Counted from the stretch's first letter, positions 33,483 through 41,823 are shown. The stretch is DNA of 64,000 nt from Acinetobacter sp. ANC 4862 (GCF_004336635.1 NZ_SJXH01000010.1:20217-84216); one strand, 5' to 3'. Made by a program: numbers and translations. Notes: a model not told the origin generated them from the sequence alone.

Positions 33483-35294
33483 GTGAAATTAAAAAAAGTT
33501 GTGTTTGGCAATTCTGGGTTTAGAAATTTAGTTGATTTAACCATAGATATAGCTCCGAGAATAACAGTTATTGCTGGGCACAATGGGATTGGAAAATCTA
33601 CAATTTTAGGACTAATCGCAAATGGCTCTGAATATACAAATCATAAGACACTACTAAATAAAGCCTTTCGAGCAGACTTTAGTGAACTTTTTTTCTTAGA
33701 TTATAATTATGATTTTGCAAATAGAAAGGAAGGGGCTTCTAGCGCAGACTTAGTATATGATATTAAAAATGTCGAAGTTATAAAAGAGTGCTCTGTCTCA
33801 GGCTCACATAAAAAATTAATACAGAAAAAAAATCTAAAGAAATTTATGGTAAAAGCTGATGAAAGTACTCTAACTGAAAATCAGCAATCTTATCTTAATG
33901 GCGAAAATTTATATATCTATAGAATGAGAGTTATACCGCGAATCAAAAATAAAATTGAGAAGGAATTTTTGGAAATTAATGAAATAGGTGGCGCTTCAAA
34001 AATTAAAATACCTACATTATATTTAGGAATGAGTCGAATTAGTCCCATTGGAGAGTTTGATTGGTCTGATATACAACACAAAATAACCACTATAGATCAA
34101 GAAAGTATTGATTTTATTTATGATTTTTTTAATTCAGTAATACCCTTTAATTTAGAATCAGAAAAAAATATATATACGCATTCTTTTTCGAACAATAACA
34201 ATAAACAATCACTCGTTCCCGAGTTTGGGCATTCATCACTTTCAATATCCTTAGGGCAGGATTCTCTTAGCTCTCTTGCTACTGCATTAGCATCATTTAA
34301 TAATTTAAAAAACAATTTAGGTGATGATTACAATGGGGGCATTTTAGTAATTGATGAAATAGAAGCAGGACTACACCCTAGAGCTCAGAAAAATTTAATT
34401 CGTACATTAAAAAATTTTGCAGATATTCTGAAACTTCAAATTATTGTAACCAGTCATTCATTGACAATAATAAAAGAAATCATAGATGAAAGTATTGCTA
34501 AGCAATATAGAGTAGACGATATAGTTTATCTAATCGACACCAATATACCTAAGGTTATGCAGAAATCATCTTACTTAAAAATTAAGAATGATATGCTTTT
34601 GGAATCTTCTAAAATTGCCGCTGCTAATTTAGAATCGGTTCCATTGCCAACTGAAGTTTATGTTTATTTTGAAGATTTAGAAGCTTTAGATTTTTTTAAG
34701 GGCATTCTTTCTAGTCAGAAAATAACAGATAATTTTAGCTATTTTGGAAATAAATTAAATTTTGTGCCAGCAAAACTAGGTTGTCATAATTTACTAGCAA
34801 TGAATAAAACACCTCATTTTCAAAAATCTTTAATAATATTAGATGCAGATATGTATGATGGTAATAGCAAAAATATGAAGGAATCATTGTTAAGTGCTAA
34901 CAATGTTGTTTTATTACCAGTTAATAATCAAAATTCTCAATATTTCGGCATGCCACCCGATAAAATAATTTACTCATATTTATTAGAGAAATTTATTAAT
35001 ATGAAATCTAATAGAGATTTTTGGCAAAATAAAACTCCCGACTTATTTAGTACTAATTATTATTTAGAAAATATTAAAGACTTAAATAAATTTTATACAA
35101 GTAATTACGTGCCTCTACCAACTACCGTTGACGATGTAAAAAAAATTGACCGAAAGGCAATGAAGAGTTGGTACAATGGTGTGCAGGAAGATCTCATAAC
35201 AAATAATATCTTTTCTTTATGGGCTTCTGAAAATGAAGAAGAATGCGATATTTTTCTTTCAAATATTGTTTCAGCAAATAGTAGTATCAAATGA
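33483..35294 (+). CDS. OLD-like ATPase-TOPRIM nuclease (candidate defence protein)
   Basis: About 603 residues. GTG 33483 has a GAAGGG site seven bases upstream. The N-terminal ABC/SMC-like ATPase has Walker A GHNGIGKST (32-40), an ABC-signature-like LSISLGQDSLSS before residue 270, Walker B LVIDEIEAGLHP (about 287-298) and a switch His in IIVTSHSLTII (about 325). The C-terminal half has a likely TOPRIM: an acidic YFEDLEALDFF (about 396-406) and LIILDADMYDG (about 450-460). This is the OLD-family architecture, known from P2 Old and Gabija GajA. The stop overlaps the start of an adenine methyltransferase gene by four bases. Base composition is more AT-rich than neighbours, suggesting separate acquisition. 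Confidence 0.82.
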   Translation: MKLKKVVFGNSGFRNLVDLTIDIAPRITVIAGHNGIGKSTILGLIANGSEYTNHKTLLNKAFRADFSELFFLDYNYDFANRKEGASSADLVYDIKNVEVIKECSVSGSHKKLIQKKNLKKFMVKADESTLTENQQSYLNGENLYIYRMRVIPRIKNKIEKEFLEINEIGGASKIKIPTLYLGMSRISPIGEFDWSDIQHKITTIDQESIDFIYDFFNSVIPFNLESEKNIYTHSFSNNNNKQSLVPEFGHSSLSISLGQDSLSSLATALASFNNLKNNLGDDYNGGILVIDEIEAGLHPRAQKNLIRTLKNFADILKLQIIVTSHSLTIIKEIIDESIAKQYRVDDIVYLIDTNIPKVMQKSSYLKIKNDMLLESSKIAAANLESVPLPTEVYVYFEDLEALDFFKGILSSQKITDNFSYFGNKLNFVPAKLGCHNLLAMNKTPHFQKSLIILDADMYDGNSKNMKESLLSANNVVLLPVNNQNSQYFGMPPDKIIYSYLLEKFINMKSNRDFWQNKTPDLFSTNYYLENIKDLNKFYTSNYVPLPTTVDDVKKIDRKAMKSWYNGVQEDLITNNIFSLWASENEEECDIFLSNIVSANSSIK

Positions 35295-36172
35295 ACTTCA
35301 ATACCCCTCTTCGTTATCCCGGTGGAAAAGGTAAATTTGCTCCATTTGTTAAAGACTTAATGGAGGCTAATATTCTTACAGGTGACTATCTCGAACCATA
35401 TGCGGGAGGGTCAGGCGTAGCTCTAGATTTGCTTTTTAATGGACATTGTAAAAACATTCATATAAATGACTTTGATATAGCTGTATTCAATTTTTGGAAA
35501 TCTGTTACTGAAAACACTGAATGCTTTCTTAAGCTAGTAAATGACACACAAATTACTATTGATGAATGGCATAAGCAAAAAACTATCTTAGCGAAACCTG
35601 AAGATCATGATCAACTTGAACATGGATTTGCTACTTTTTTCTTAAACCGAACAAACCGTTCTGGAATTTTAAAAGGTGGTGTTATTGGTGGTAAGAACCA
35701 AAATGGCAACTATAAATTGGATGCGCGTTATCATAAAGAAAACCTGTCAAAAAGAATTGAAAAAATTGGTGAATATAAAGATCGTATCAAAGTTTACAAT
35801 CTTGATGCTTTAGAGCTTTTAAACCAAGTAGACTCCTTATTACCCCCAGATTCACTTATCTATTTAGATCCTCCTTACTATGTTAAGGGCCAAGGTCTAT
35901 ATCGAAATTTCTACCTACATGACGATCATGTTCAAATTCGGAATGCATTGGATGAAGTGAAAACAAAATGGATTGTTTCTTATGATAACTGTCCTGAAAT
36001 TAAAGAAATATATAGGGGTTATCGACAAGTTGATTATGCTTTAAATTATAGTGCCTACTACAAAGTTAAGGGTTCGGAGGTCATGATTTATTGTGATTCG
36101 ATTGAGCCTGTAAGAATTCCAACAGCCAATACACAACCAGAATTAGATTTTAATATTGAATCAATATCTTAA
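35291..36172 (+). CDS. DNA N6-adenine methyltransferase, D12 class (Dam-like)
   Basis: A 293-residue protein. Motif order is that of alpha-class enzymes: an N-terminal LRYPGGKGKF (6-15) and YLEPYAGGSGVALDLL (SAM binding), then a target-recognition region with FFLNRTNRSGILKGG, then catalytic DPPY at 193-196 (IYLDPPYY). It is translationally coupled to the OLD-like gene. A GATC-like target is possible from the Dam-type fold, but specificity cannot be read. It could protect phage and host DNA from the neighbouring TOPRIM nuclease, or act as an ordinary phage Dam. Confidence 0.9.
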   Translation: MNFNTPLRYPGGKGKFAPFVKDLMEANILTGDYLEPYAGGSGVALDLLFNGHCKNIHINDFDIAVFNFWKSVTENTECFLKLVNDTQITIDEWHKQKTILAKPEDHDQLEHGFATFFLNRTNRSGILKGGVIGGKNQNGNYKLDARYHKENLSKRIEKIGEYKDRIKVYNLDALELLNQVDSLLPPDSLIYLDPPYYVKGQGLYRNFYLHDDHVQIRNALDEVKTKWIVSYDNCPEIKEIYRGYRQVDYALNYSAYYKVKGSEVMIYCDSIEPVRIPTANTQPELDFNIESIS

Positions 36173-36180
36173 ATTATATT

Positions 36181-36209
36181 GCCCCACCCCAGCGGTGGGT
36201 TTTCTTTTA
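36181..36209 (+). terminator. Intrinsic terminator after the methyltransferase gene
   Basis: Stem CCCACC/GGTGGG (36183-36188 with 36194-36199) with a five-base loop and a following TTTTCTTTT tract on the plus strand. Confidence 0.8.
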
Positions 36210-36257
36210 TCAATTTTCCTTTATAATTCCTGATCAAATAACAATAAAACTTTAACC

Positions 36258-36614
36258 ATGAAAACAAAAATTCTCACAACCACCCTATTTCTTATCATTC
36301 TTGCTGGCTGCGATAACCAATCAAAAGTAGCCGAAGTACCCAATTCAGAGGAAACAGACTCATCAATAGCAAACGTCCAATTTGAAAAATCTGATAAACG
36401 GATTAGTAGATTTCTAGATCAACTCGACGATCCCAACACCACACAAGAGGCTCGTATTCAGATCTTATGTAAAGACTACCCTGTAGAGTACAAAACCAAT
36501 TACATGCCATCGCTATTGAGGCTATCACCAGGTGAATACACAGAAAGTACATTGATAAAGGATTTAGATATAGCATTGGATTACTATAAGAAAAAAGACA
36601 ATATTCAGTGCTAA
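36258..36614 (+). CDS. Small lipoprotein (moron)
   Basis: A 118-residue protein with a lipoprotein signal: MKTKILTTTLFLIILAGC, cleavage before Cys18, followed by Asp19 (CDNQS), which in many Gram-negatives favours inner-membrane retention. The mature part is acidic with two further cysteines. It has its own terminator context on both sides and lies in the lysogeny-expressed block. Prophage lipoproteins often block receptors or DNA injection (superinfection exclusion); that function is inferred, not shown. Confidence 0.72.
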   Translation: MKTKILTTTLFLIILAGCDNQSKVAEVPNSEETDSSIANVQFEKSDKRISRFLDQLDDPNTTQEARIQILCKDYPVEYKTNYMPSLLRLSPGEYTESTLIKDLDIALDYYKKKDNIQC

Positions 36615-36630
36615 GTAAAACGAATTAATA

Positions 36631-36654
36631 GCCCATCCAGTGTGGGTTTTTTTT
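36631..36654 (+). terminator. Weak terminator after the lipoprotein gene
   Basis: A short CCCA/TGGG stem followed by eight T on the plus strand. Confidence 0.5.
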
Positions 36655-36734
36655 ATATAAAATAAACAATAAAGGTGTATATAAAACAACCTTACCAACT
36701 ATAATTTAACCTTGTGCCGTATTTACCTTAAATT

Positions 36735-36812
36735 ATGATCACACTCATCTCCTTGTTAGTAGTTAATGTCACAGCAATCATTGCAACAGTAGTATTCATC
36801 AGCAAAAAATAA
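36735..36812 (+). CDS. 25-residue hydrophobic micro-ORF
   Basis: ATG at 36735, stop at 36812. The peptide starts MITLISLLVVNVTAIIA and ends in VFISKK: one transmembrane helix with a double-Lys tail. A TATAAT hexamer lies at 36700-36705, and a strong terminator (36822-36856) follows ten bases after the stop, so a tiny transcript unit is plausible. The shape matches small membrane peptides and type I toxin peptides. The ribosome site is weak. Translation is unproven. Confidence 0.4.
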   Translation: MITLISLLVVNVTAIIATVVFISKK

Positions 36813-36821
36813 AGAATCTTT

Positions 36822-36856
36822 AAAAGAAAACCCATCCCTGTGATGGGTTTTCTTTT
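36822..36856. terminator. Strong bidirectional terminator
   Basis: A perfect 15-bp stem AAAAGAAAACCCATC/GATGGGTTTTCTTTT with loop CCTGT, with T tracts available on both strands. Confidence 0.85.
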
Positions 36857-36894
36857 GTCTATTAAAGCATAAAAGTTTCCCAATATAAAAATAA

Positions 36895-36946
36895 GTTTCT
36901 TTTAATAAACTTTTTCATTGACAATAAAGTTTCCTTTGGTAAACTA
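36895..36946 (+). promoter_or_regulatory. pL-like promoter with two CI/Cro operators
   Basis: Two 16-bp sites match the immunity operators: 36895-36910 GTTTCTTTTAATAAAC and 36929-36944 GTTTCCTTTGGTAAAC. The promoter TTGACA (36918-36923) - 16 bases - TAAACT (36940-36945) has the second operator covering its spacer and -10. It drives the plus-strand recombination operon beginning at 37018 and is the equivalent of lambda OL/pL. Confidence 0.8.
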
Positions 36947-37017
36947 AATCTCGTAAACAAACAAAAAGCACACCGACCTGAGAATCAAATGTGCTTTTGC
37001 TAACTAGCGAGGTAAGT

Positions 37018-37299
37018 ATGAATCAAATCCCATCCCATAGTCAAACCCCTGAGTTTGACACTAACAAAAGTCAAACGACTTCTGTTTTGTTTCAGCATCC
37101 GACCGCTTCTGAAATGCGCCCTTCTTTTGGTGCTAAAGCTAAAGCAGTTTTCAAAGAAGTAATGGCTGTTTCTCTAATCGTTGGTACTGCTGCATCAACA
37201 GTAGTAACAGTCCGTAGTTGTTCAAACGAGGTAGATCGTCAAGAACAAGCTGCTCTTAAACACCAGTTGCAGTTTTCCGCTAATGGAGGGACTCGCTAA
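37018..37299 (+). CDS. Hypothetical first protein of the pL operon
   Basis: 93 residues from ATG 37018, chosen for its GAGG site five bases upstream. The N-terminus is polar, followed by a hydrophobic helix (VMAVSLIVGTAASTVVTV) that may span the membrane, and a polar C-terminus. No known family. As first gene after pL it may act on the host early in infection. Confidence 0.65.
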   Translation: MNQIPSHSQTPEFDTNKSQTTSVLFQHPTASEMRPSFGAKAKAVFKEVMAVSLIVGTAASTVVTVRSCSNEVDRQEQAALKHQLQFSANGGTR

Positions 37300-37628
37300 T
37301 GACGACTTCTACTCAAAAATTCGCTGAATACCTTGGTGGCTATGAGCAAGACAGCATTTCTATGCGTCTTGGCCACACTGTTTATGTTGAACAAGGTAAA
37401 GACATCTTTGCTGAAGACCGTAAAACCGGTGAACTTCATAAAGTAACTCTGGAAGAACAAGTTGCTAAGCCTTGGATCCGCCAAAACTTCGACCGTGAAC
37501 GCGCATTCCAACGTCGTAAAGCTTTAGCGATTGGTTTGCAAAGTACACATATTCCATCGTATGAGCGTAAAGCATTTAACCGTGCCAAAGGTACGCATGG
37601 TTGGTCTAACACACGTGGCTGGAACTAA
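37299..37628 (+). CDS. Hypothetical basic early protein
   Basis: A 109-residue protein, MTTSTQKFAEYLGGYEQDSI. The C-terminal half is basic (FDRERAFQRRKALAIGLQST, ending HGWSNTRGWN), suggesting nucleic-acid contact. The ATG overlaps the preceding stop, with GGAGG nine bases upstream. No family recognised. Confidence 0.65.
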   Translation: MTTSTQKFAEYLGGYEQDSISMRLGHTVYVEQGKDIFAEDRKTGELHKVTLEEQVAKPWIRQNFDRERAFQRRKALAIGLQSTHIPSYERKAFNRAKGTHGWSNTRGWN

Positions 37629-37639
37629 GGGGAAATATC

Positions 37640-38797
37640 ATGAGTTTAAATATTATTCCGGCTGATCAGGCTTTATTGGTCAAAGCAATCATTGTTTACC
37701 TTTACGCTGATCCAGGCTTGGGTAAAACATCAATTGGTTTCACTGGTGACAAAGCTATTTCATTCGACTTTGATAAAGGCTCGCATCGTACTGGTGAGCT
37801 TAGACGCGGTGCTGTGGTTCAAGTCAATCAATGGGCTGATGTTGCAAACTTAACTGCAAGTGATCTTGAACCATATAACACCATTGTTATTGATACCGTG
37901 GGTGCAATGCTTGAAAGCATTAAAACGCATCTCATGCTCAACAATACCAATAAACAGAAAGACGGTTCACTCAAATTAAAAGCCCAAGGCTTAGCAAACA
38001 ATATCTTTAAGCAATACGTAAACAGCTTTATTGCTTCTGGAAAGGATGTGGTTTTTATTGCCCATGCATCTGAGGATCAGAGTGGCGATCAAGTGATTTA
38101 TCGTCCTGATTTGGGTGGTAAGAATCGTAATGAGCTTTACCGTATTGCAGACATCATGGGTTATTTAACCACTGTAACTACCGGTGAAGGTAAAAATGCT
38201 CGTGTAATTAGCTTTAGTCCATGTCCTACGCATCATGCAAAAAATGCTGGTGATTTGGGTCTTAAGATTATCAACGACAAAGGTGTTGAGGTTCAGACGG
38301 GTGAAGTTTGGGTGCCAGATCTCAAGACTAATCCAAGTTTTTTGGCTGATCTAATAAAACAAGCCAAAGACCACATCAACACACTTACACCTGATCAGCT
38401 TGCAACTATGAAGGCTCAAGAAGATTTAGAGAACTGGGAACAAAGCTGCTCTGAAATCCAACACGCGGGTGATTTAACACAGCTCACTGAGTCATTAGAT
38501 AAGTCACATATTTATTATCAATCTATGCGTCAAATCATGCTTAAAAAGGCGAAAGAACTAGGTTTCACTTTTGACATTAATTCCAGTCGCTGGATTAATC
38601 CTGCTGAATTTTTCGGTATTACCAATGTTCAACGCAATGAACTTCAAGAGCTACTTACTCAAGCAAATCTAGATGTTATGAGTTTCTGTGAGAATCAAGG
38701 TATTGACAGCCTAATGGCAATTGAAGCGGCAAAATTTAACGATGTGAAAGCTTACATCATCAACACAACTCAAGGACAGGGAGAAATAATCGCATGA
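37640..38797 (+). CDS. Sak4-like RecA-family ATPase
   Basis: A 385-residue protein. Walker A YADPGLGKTSIGF (about 22-34), an acidic strand AISFDFDKGSHR and Walker B NTIVIDTVGAML (about 75-86) match the single-domain RecA-like phage ATPases called Sak4, which work with single-strand DNA-binding proteins in phage recombination. The region after residue 250 is an additional helical domain of unknown role. The gene overlaps the exonuclease gene start by four bases, giving an ATPase-exonuclease recombination pair. Confidence 0.75.
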   Translation: MSLNIIPADQALLVKAIIVYLYADPGLGKTSIGFTGDKAISFDFDKGSHRTGELRRGAVVQVNQWADVANLTASDLEPYNTIVIDTVGAMLESIKTHLMLNNTNKQKDGSLKLKAQGLANNIFKQYVNSFIASGKDVVFIAHASEDQSGDQVIYRPDLGGKNRNELYRIADIMGYLTTVTTGEGKNARVISFSPCPTHHAKNAGDLGLKIINDKGVEVQTGEVWVPDLKTNPSFLADLIKQAKDHINTLTPDQLATMKAQEDLENWEQSCSEIQHAGDLTQLTESLDKSHIYYQSMRQIMLKKAKELGFTFDINSSRWINPAEFFGITNVQRNELQELLTQANLDVMSFCENQGIDSLMAIEAAKFNDVKAYIINTTQGQGEIIA

Positions 38798-39477
38798 GCA
38801 TGAATGCAATTATTTTGGATACTGAAACAAACACAATTAACGGCTATCCAATTGAGGTCTCTTACTCTCCTTGCACTTTTGCGCAGGGGGTACTTGAGGT
38901 AAATCATGAGCAAAACTTTGATGAATATTTTTCATGCCCTGAACCGATCTCAATGGGTGCTATGGCAGTTCATCACATCCTTGAGGCTGACCTTGTTGGT
39001 AAACCAAGCTTTGATACTTTCCGCTTACCCGAAGGTGTGACTTATATCATTGGCCACAACATTGATTATGACATTCAAGCAATCAAATTGTGTGATTCAT
39101 CAATCGATGTAAAAGGCATTTGTACCCTTGCCCTTTCACGCATGGTTTGGCCTGACATGGAAACTCACAATTTAAGCGCTTTGTACTACTTCATTATGGA
39201 AGACAAGGCCCTTGCACGCACTCATTTGCGAAAAGCTCATAACGCTAAATGGGATATCTATTTTACTGGTGTATTGCTTCAAGTGATTGTGGAAAAGTTA
39301 GGAATCAAAGATATCAACTCTCTTTTCCTTATGTCCGAAACCGCACGGATTCCTAAAAAGATCAGCTTTGGTAAACATAAAGGCACAGCCATTAAAGACC
39401 TAGAACCTAGCTATGTATCTTGGTTACTTCGCCAGGATGAATTGGATCCGTATCTTCGCAAAGCATTAAAAGGATAA
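38794..39477 (+). CDS. DnaQ-like 3'-5' exonuclease with DUF3820 tail
   Basis: A 227-residue protein. DEDD-type motifs: LDTETNTINGYPIEV (ExoI, residues about 7-21), IGHNIDYDIQAI (ExoII) and a later HLRKAHNAKWDIY (ExoIII-like His/Asp). The C-terminal 45 residues (KISFGKHKGTAIKDLEPSYVSWLLRQ) are the DUF3820 module often fused to such exonucleases. It probably processes DNA ends for the Sak4-like ATPase. Confidence 0.85.
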   Translation: MSMNAIILDTETNTINGYPIEVSYSPCTFAQGVLEVNHEQNFDEYFSCPEPISMGAMAVHHILEADLVGKPSFDTFRLPEGVTYIIGHNIDYDIQAIKLCDSSIDVKGICTLALSRMVWPDMETHNLSALYYFIMEDKALARTHLRKAHNAKWDIYFTGVLLQVIVEKLGIKDINSLFLMSETARIPKKISFGKHKGTAIKDLEPSYVSWLLRQDELDPYLRKALKG

Positions 39478-39482
39478 GAATA

Positions 39483-39665
39483 ATGAAAAAGTATGTTTGG
39501 TCATATAAAGCCACTGTTCACGGTGGCAAGGGGTTCATCAAAGGCCGTGTTGAAGCAGCTACTGGATTTGAAGCTGAACGCTTGGTGAAAGATGACAATT
39601 TAATGGTTGATTCGGTTGAAGTAAAACTCGTTCGTAATGCAAAAGTAAGTGAGGCGGTAGCATGA
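39483..39665 (+). CDS. Hypothetical small protein
   Basis: A 60-residue protein, MKKYVWSYKATVHGGKGFIK, with alternating strands and a short helix, probably a compact alpha/beta fold. It overlaps the next start by four bases. No family recognised. Confidence 0.6.
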   Translation: MKKYVWSYKATVHGGKGFIKGRVEAATGFEAERLVKDDNLMVDSVEVKLVRNAKVSEAVA

Positions 39666-41032
39666 ATATTTTAAATGGTAATGAAGCTTTTGCAGCAATG
39701 ATGGCAGGTCGAAATATTCTGTGCCGTGCCGTTGGTGAATTAATTGAGTTTGATGATCTGGACCGTTTTCCTGCAACTATCTTTGCAACACCTGGCCATG
39801 AGTTCTGCATCAAGGTTGAAACTATTGAAGTAGCTGGTATTACGTTTACCAAGCCTTTAACACTTGATGATGTTAAAGAGGATATGGAAATCTTCTTAGT
39901 TTACCCTGATCATGTTGCGCACACTAAATACACCACATTGTGTAAAAAGTATTATGAGTGTGTGCGTAATGGTTTCGCCCAGGCGGATCAGGAAAATGCT
40001 GAATTGCAGCTACAAGCAATTGGTAAACTTTTTGGTCGGACTATTGCTTACCCTTTGACGATAGAAAGCCATATCAAAATTAAAAAGAAACGCTCAACTA
40101 AAACTAAGAATGATGCAGATCAGGCAAGTACACCATCTGATCCTGATACTGCTACCTCAAATGTTGTTGAAGAAAAGACATTTGAAAGTCAGCCAGATAT
40201 TCAGATTACTGAACAAGGCCCTATTACTGCAGTAGAGGAAAGTTTGACAGAAGAATTTGTCGAAACCGATGCAGTGAAATTGGTCGATAAGTTCACAGCT
40301 CAACTCAATGAAGCTGAAACCGTAGATGCTGTCATGCAGATCCGTTATCAATTAAGTGCAAATGGACATATGGTTCGTGGACAAATCATTGAGCTGAACA
40401 AGCTGGGTGAAAAACGTATTGAAGCTTTAAATGTAAGTCAGGTAGTTGAAGTAGTGCCTACTGATCCAGACCCTGTTCAATTATCACAAACAGTTAAAAG
40501 TGAATACATGTTGGCCCTTACTGGAGCAACTCAACTAGAGGCTATTACTATCTTGGAAAACGAGATCAATAAAGATTCTCGCTTATTAGATAACCAAAGA
40601 GGGATTCTGAATACATACATTCAAACTCGTCGCAGAGTGATTAATGAGGCATCTAAATCTACGGAAAAAACAGTTCAAGTGAATGAAGATATTGTTCACC
40701 AGGAATTACTGGCTGATCTGCTTGATCGAGTGGCTAAAGCTGCTTCACCTGCAGAAGCGAATGCTCAAATCAAATATACAAAGTCTTGGACTCCGGAGCA
40801 ACGTACACCACTCATAAGTGCAATCAATAAACGTTTGGTAGAACTCAATCCTCCAATTGCTCAACCATCACTTATGGTACGTATTCAAAGAGCTGAAAAC
40901 CTTACTGAATTGGATGCCTTAGAAATTGATGTGTCGGCATGTGATGAAGAGATTCAACCACGATTAATGGAACTGGTTAACAAGCGTCGACTTGAGTTGG
41001 ATCCGTTCAATATCGCACTTGAGGGATCTTAA
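39662..41032 (+). CDS. Hypothetical large early protein
   Basis: A 456-residue protein. The N-terminus (about 1-140) looks globular; residues 140-205 are acidic, Ser/Thr/Glu-rich and probably unstructured (KKKRSTKTKNDADQASTPSD). The C-terminal half contains three or more related helical segments of the type TAQLNEAETVDAVMQIRYQL, LTGATQLEAITILENEI and LDRVAKAASPAEANAQIKYT, suggesting a repeated helical unit. No enzyme motif was seen. It is in the recombination operon, so it may be a DNA-metabolism accessory. Confidence 0.6.
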   Translation: MNILNGNEAFAAMMAGRNILCRAVGELIEFDDLDRFPATIFATPGHEFCIKVETIEVAGITFTKPLTLDDVKEDMEIFLVYPDHVAHTKYTTLCKKYYECVRNGFAQADQENAELQLQAIGKLFGRTIAYPLTIESHIKIKKKRSTKTKNDADQASTPSDPDTATSNVVEEKTFESQPDIQITEQGPITAVEESLTEEFVETDAVKLVDKFTAQLNEAETVDAVMQIRYQLSANGHMVRGQIIELNKLGEKRIEALNVSQVVEVVPTDPDPVQLSQTVKSEYMLALTGATQLEAITILENEINKDSRLLDNQRGILNTYIQTRRRVINEASKSTEKTVQVNEDIVHQELLADLLDRVAKAASPAEANAQIKYTKSWTPEQRTPLISAINKRLVELNPPIAQPSLMVRIQRAENLTELDALEIDVSACDEEIQPRLMELVNKRRLELDPFNIALEGS

Positions 41033-41175
41033 TGAATTTTAACTACTCCACTATCACCCGAACACTCACAGTGTTCGGGGCGAAGATGACCCATATATTT
41101 AGCAATGTAGGCATTGGTGAAATTGAAGATCTAATCACTGATGCAAAGTTTAAAGAAGCGACTTGGAGAGCGTGA
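41032..41175 (+). CDS. Hypothetical 47-residue protein
   Basis: A short ORF whose ATG overlaps the TAA of the preceding gene by one base and whose TGA overlaps the next ATG, so it is embedded in a coupled series. It starts MNFNYSTITRTLTVFGAKM and ends EATWRA. The tight packing on both sides is the main support. Confidence 0.6.
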   Translation: MNFNYSTITRTLTVFGAKMTHIFSNVGIGEIEDLITDAKFKEATWRA

Positions 41176-41627
41176 TGGATATTCAAAAAGAAGCTTTCGA
41201 ATCAAATTTTAAGAAAACTGAAATTTATCGACGTGAATGCGCCATTCGCGGGAAAGACATTCTGGAATTTAGTAAAACAATGGGCGGTTATTTCAACATT
41301 GTGGCTAATGACGCTTGGAATATGTGGCAAGCAGCCAAAGCTCAAGCGGTGCTGGAAGGGTTTGTAGAGAAAACTGAATCCAATACCCACCACTACTTCA
41401 AGTTAAAAGATTGGGATGAGTGGACCTGTATTGATGGAATAAAAGATGCCATTACCAGTGACAATGACATTAATGCCATTGTTGAGATTGATTGCCTTGA
41501 AGTTATTGAAATAAGTAACAAGCCTTGCTTTGCATTGCTAGCCTTTGGAAAACGTCATGGTACAGAAGTTAAGTTTTTTGATACCAAAGAAGAAGCAATC
41601 GAAGCACAGGAGCCAGCCAATGACTGA
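41175..41627 (+). CDS. Hypothetical early protein
   Basis: 150 residues from ATG 41175 (GGAG six bases upstream; an upstream in-frame TTG is less likely). The N-terminus MDIQKEAFESNFKKTEIYRR with DAWNMWQAAKAQ resembles a recurrent phage Ea-type accessory domain. The C-terminal 70 residues are a separate alpha/beta part. The function is unknown. Confidence 0.65.
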   Translation: MDIQKEAFESNFKKTEIYRRECAIRGKDILEFSKTMGGYFNIVANDAWNMWQAAKAQAVLEGFVEKTESNTHHYFKLKDWDEWTCIDGIKDAITSDNDINAIVEIDCLEVIEISNKPCFALLAFGKRHGTEVKFFDTKEEAIEAQEPAND

Positions 41628-41823
41628 AATACTCGAAATAGCAAAAGACTTTGCTGATGAGCTTGCTCCTTTTGTGATCTGTAAAACTGGCACAGTTAAA
41701 ACGCTTACTGCTGAACAGGTATCGGCTATTTATCACATTGCTGTTGATTACTGGATGCGTAACGAGGAAGCAAGTGTTGATGTGAAGTTACCTTTTGAAG
41801 TGAGTTTGGGAGCGAAGTTATGA
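41620..41823 (+). CDS. Hypothetical small protein
   Basis: 67 residues from ATG 41620, with GGAG eight bases upstream and an eight-base overlap with the preceding gene. It starts MTEILEIAKDFADELAPFV. It is a helical protein of unknown function, coupled to its neighbours. Confidence 0.6.
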   Translation: MTEILEIAKDFADELAPFVICKTGTVKTLTAEQVSAIYHIAVDYWMRNEEASVDVKLPFEVSLGAKL

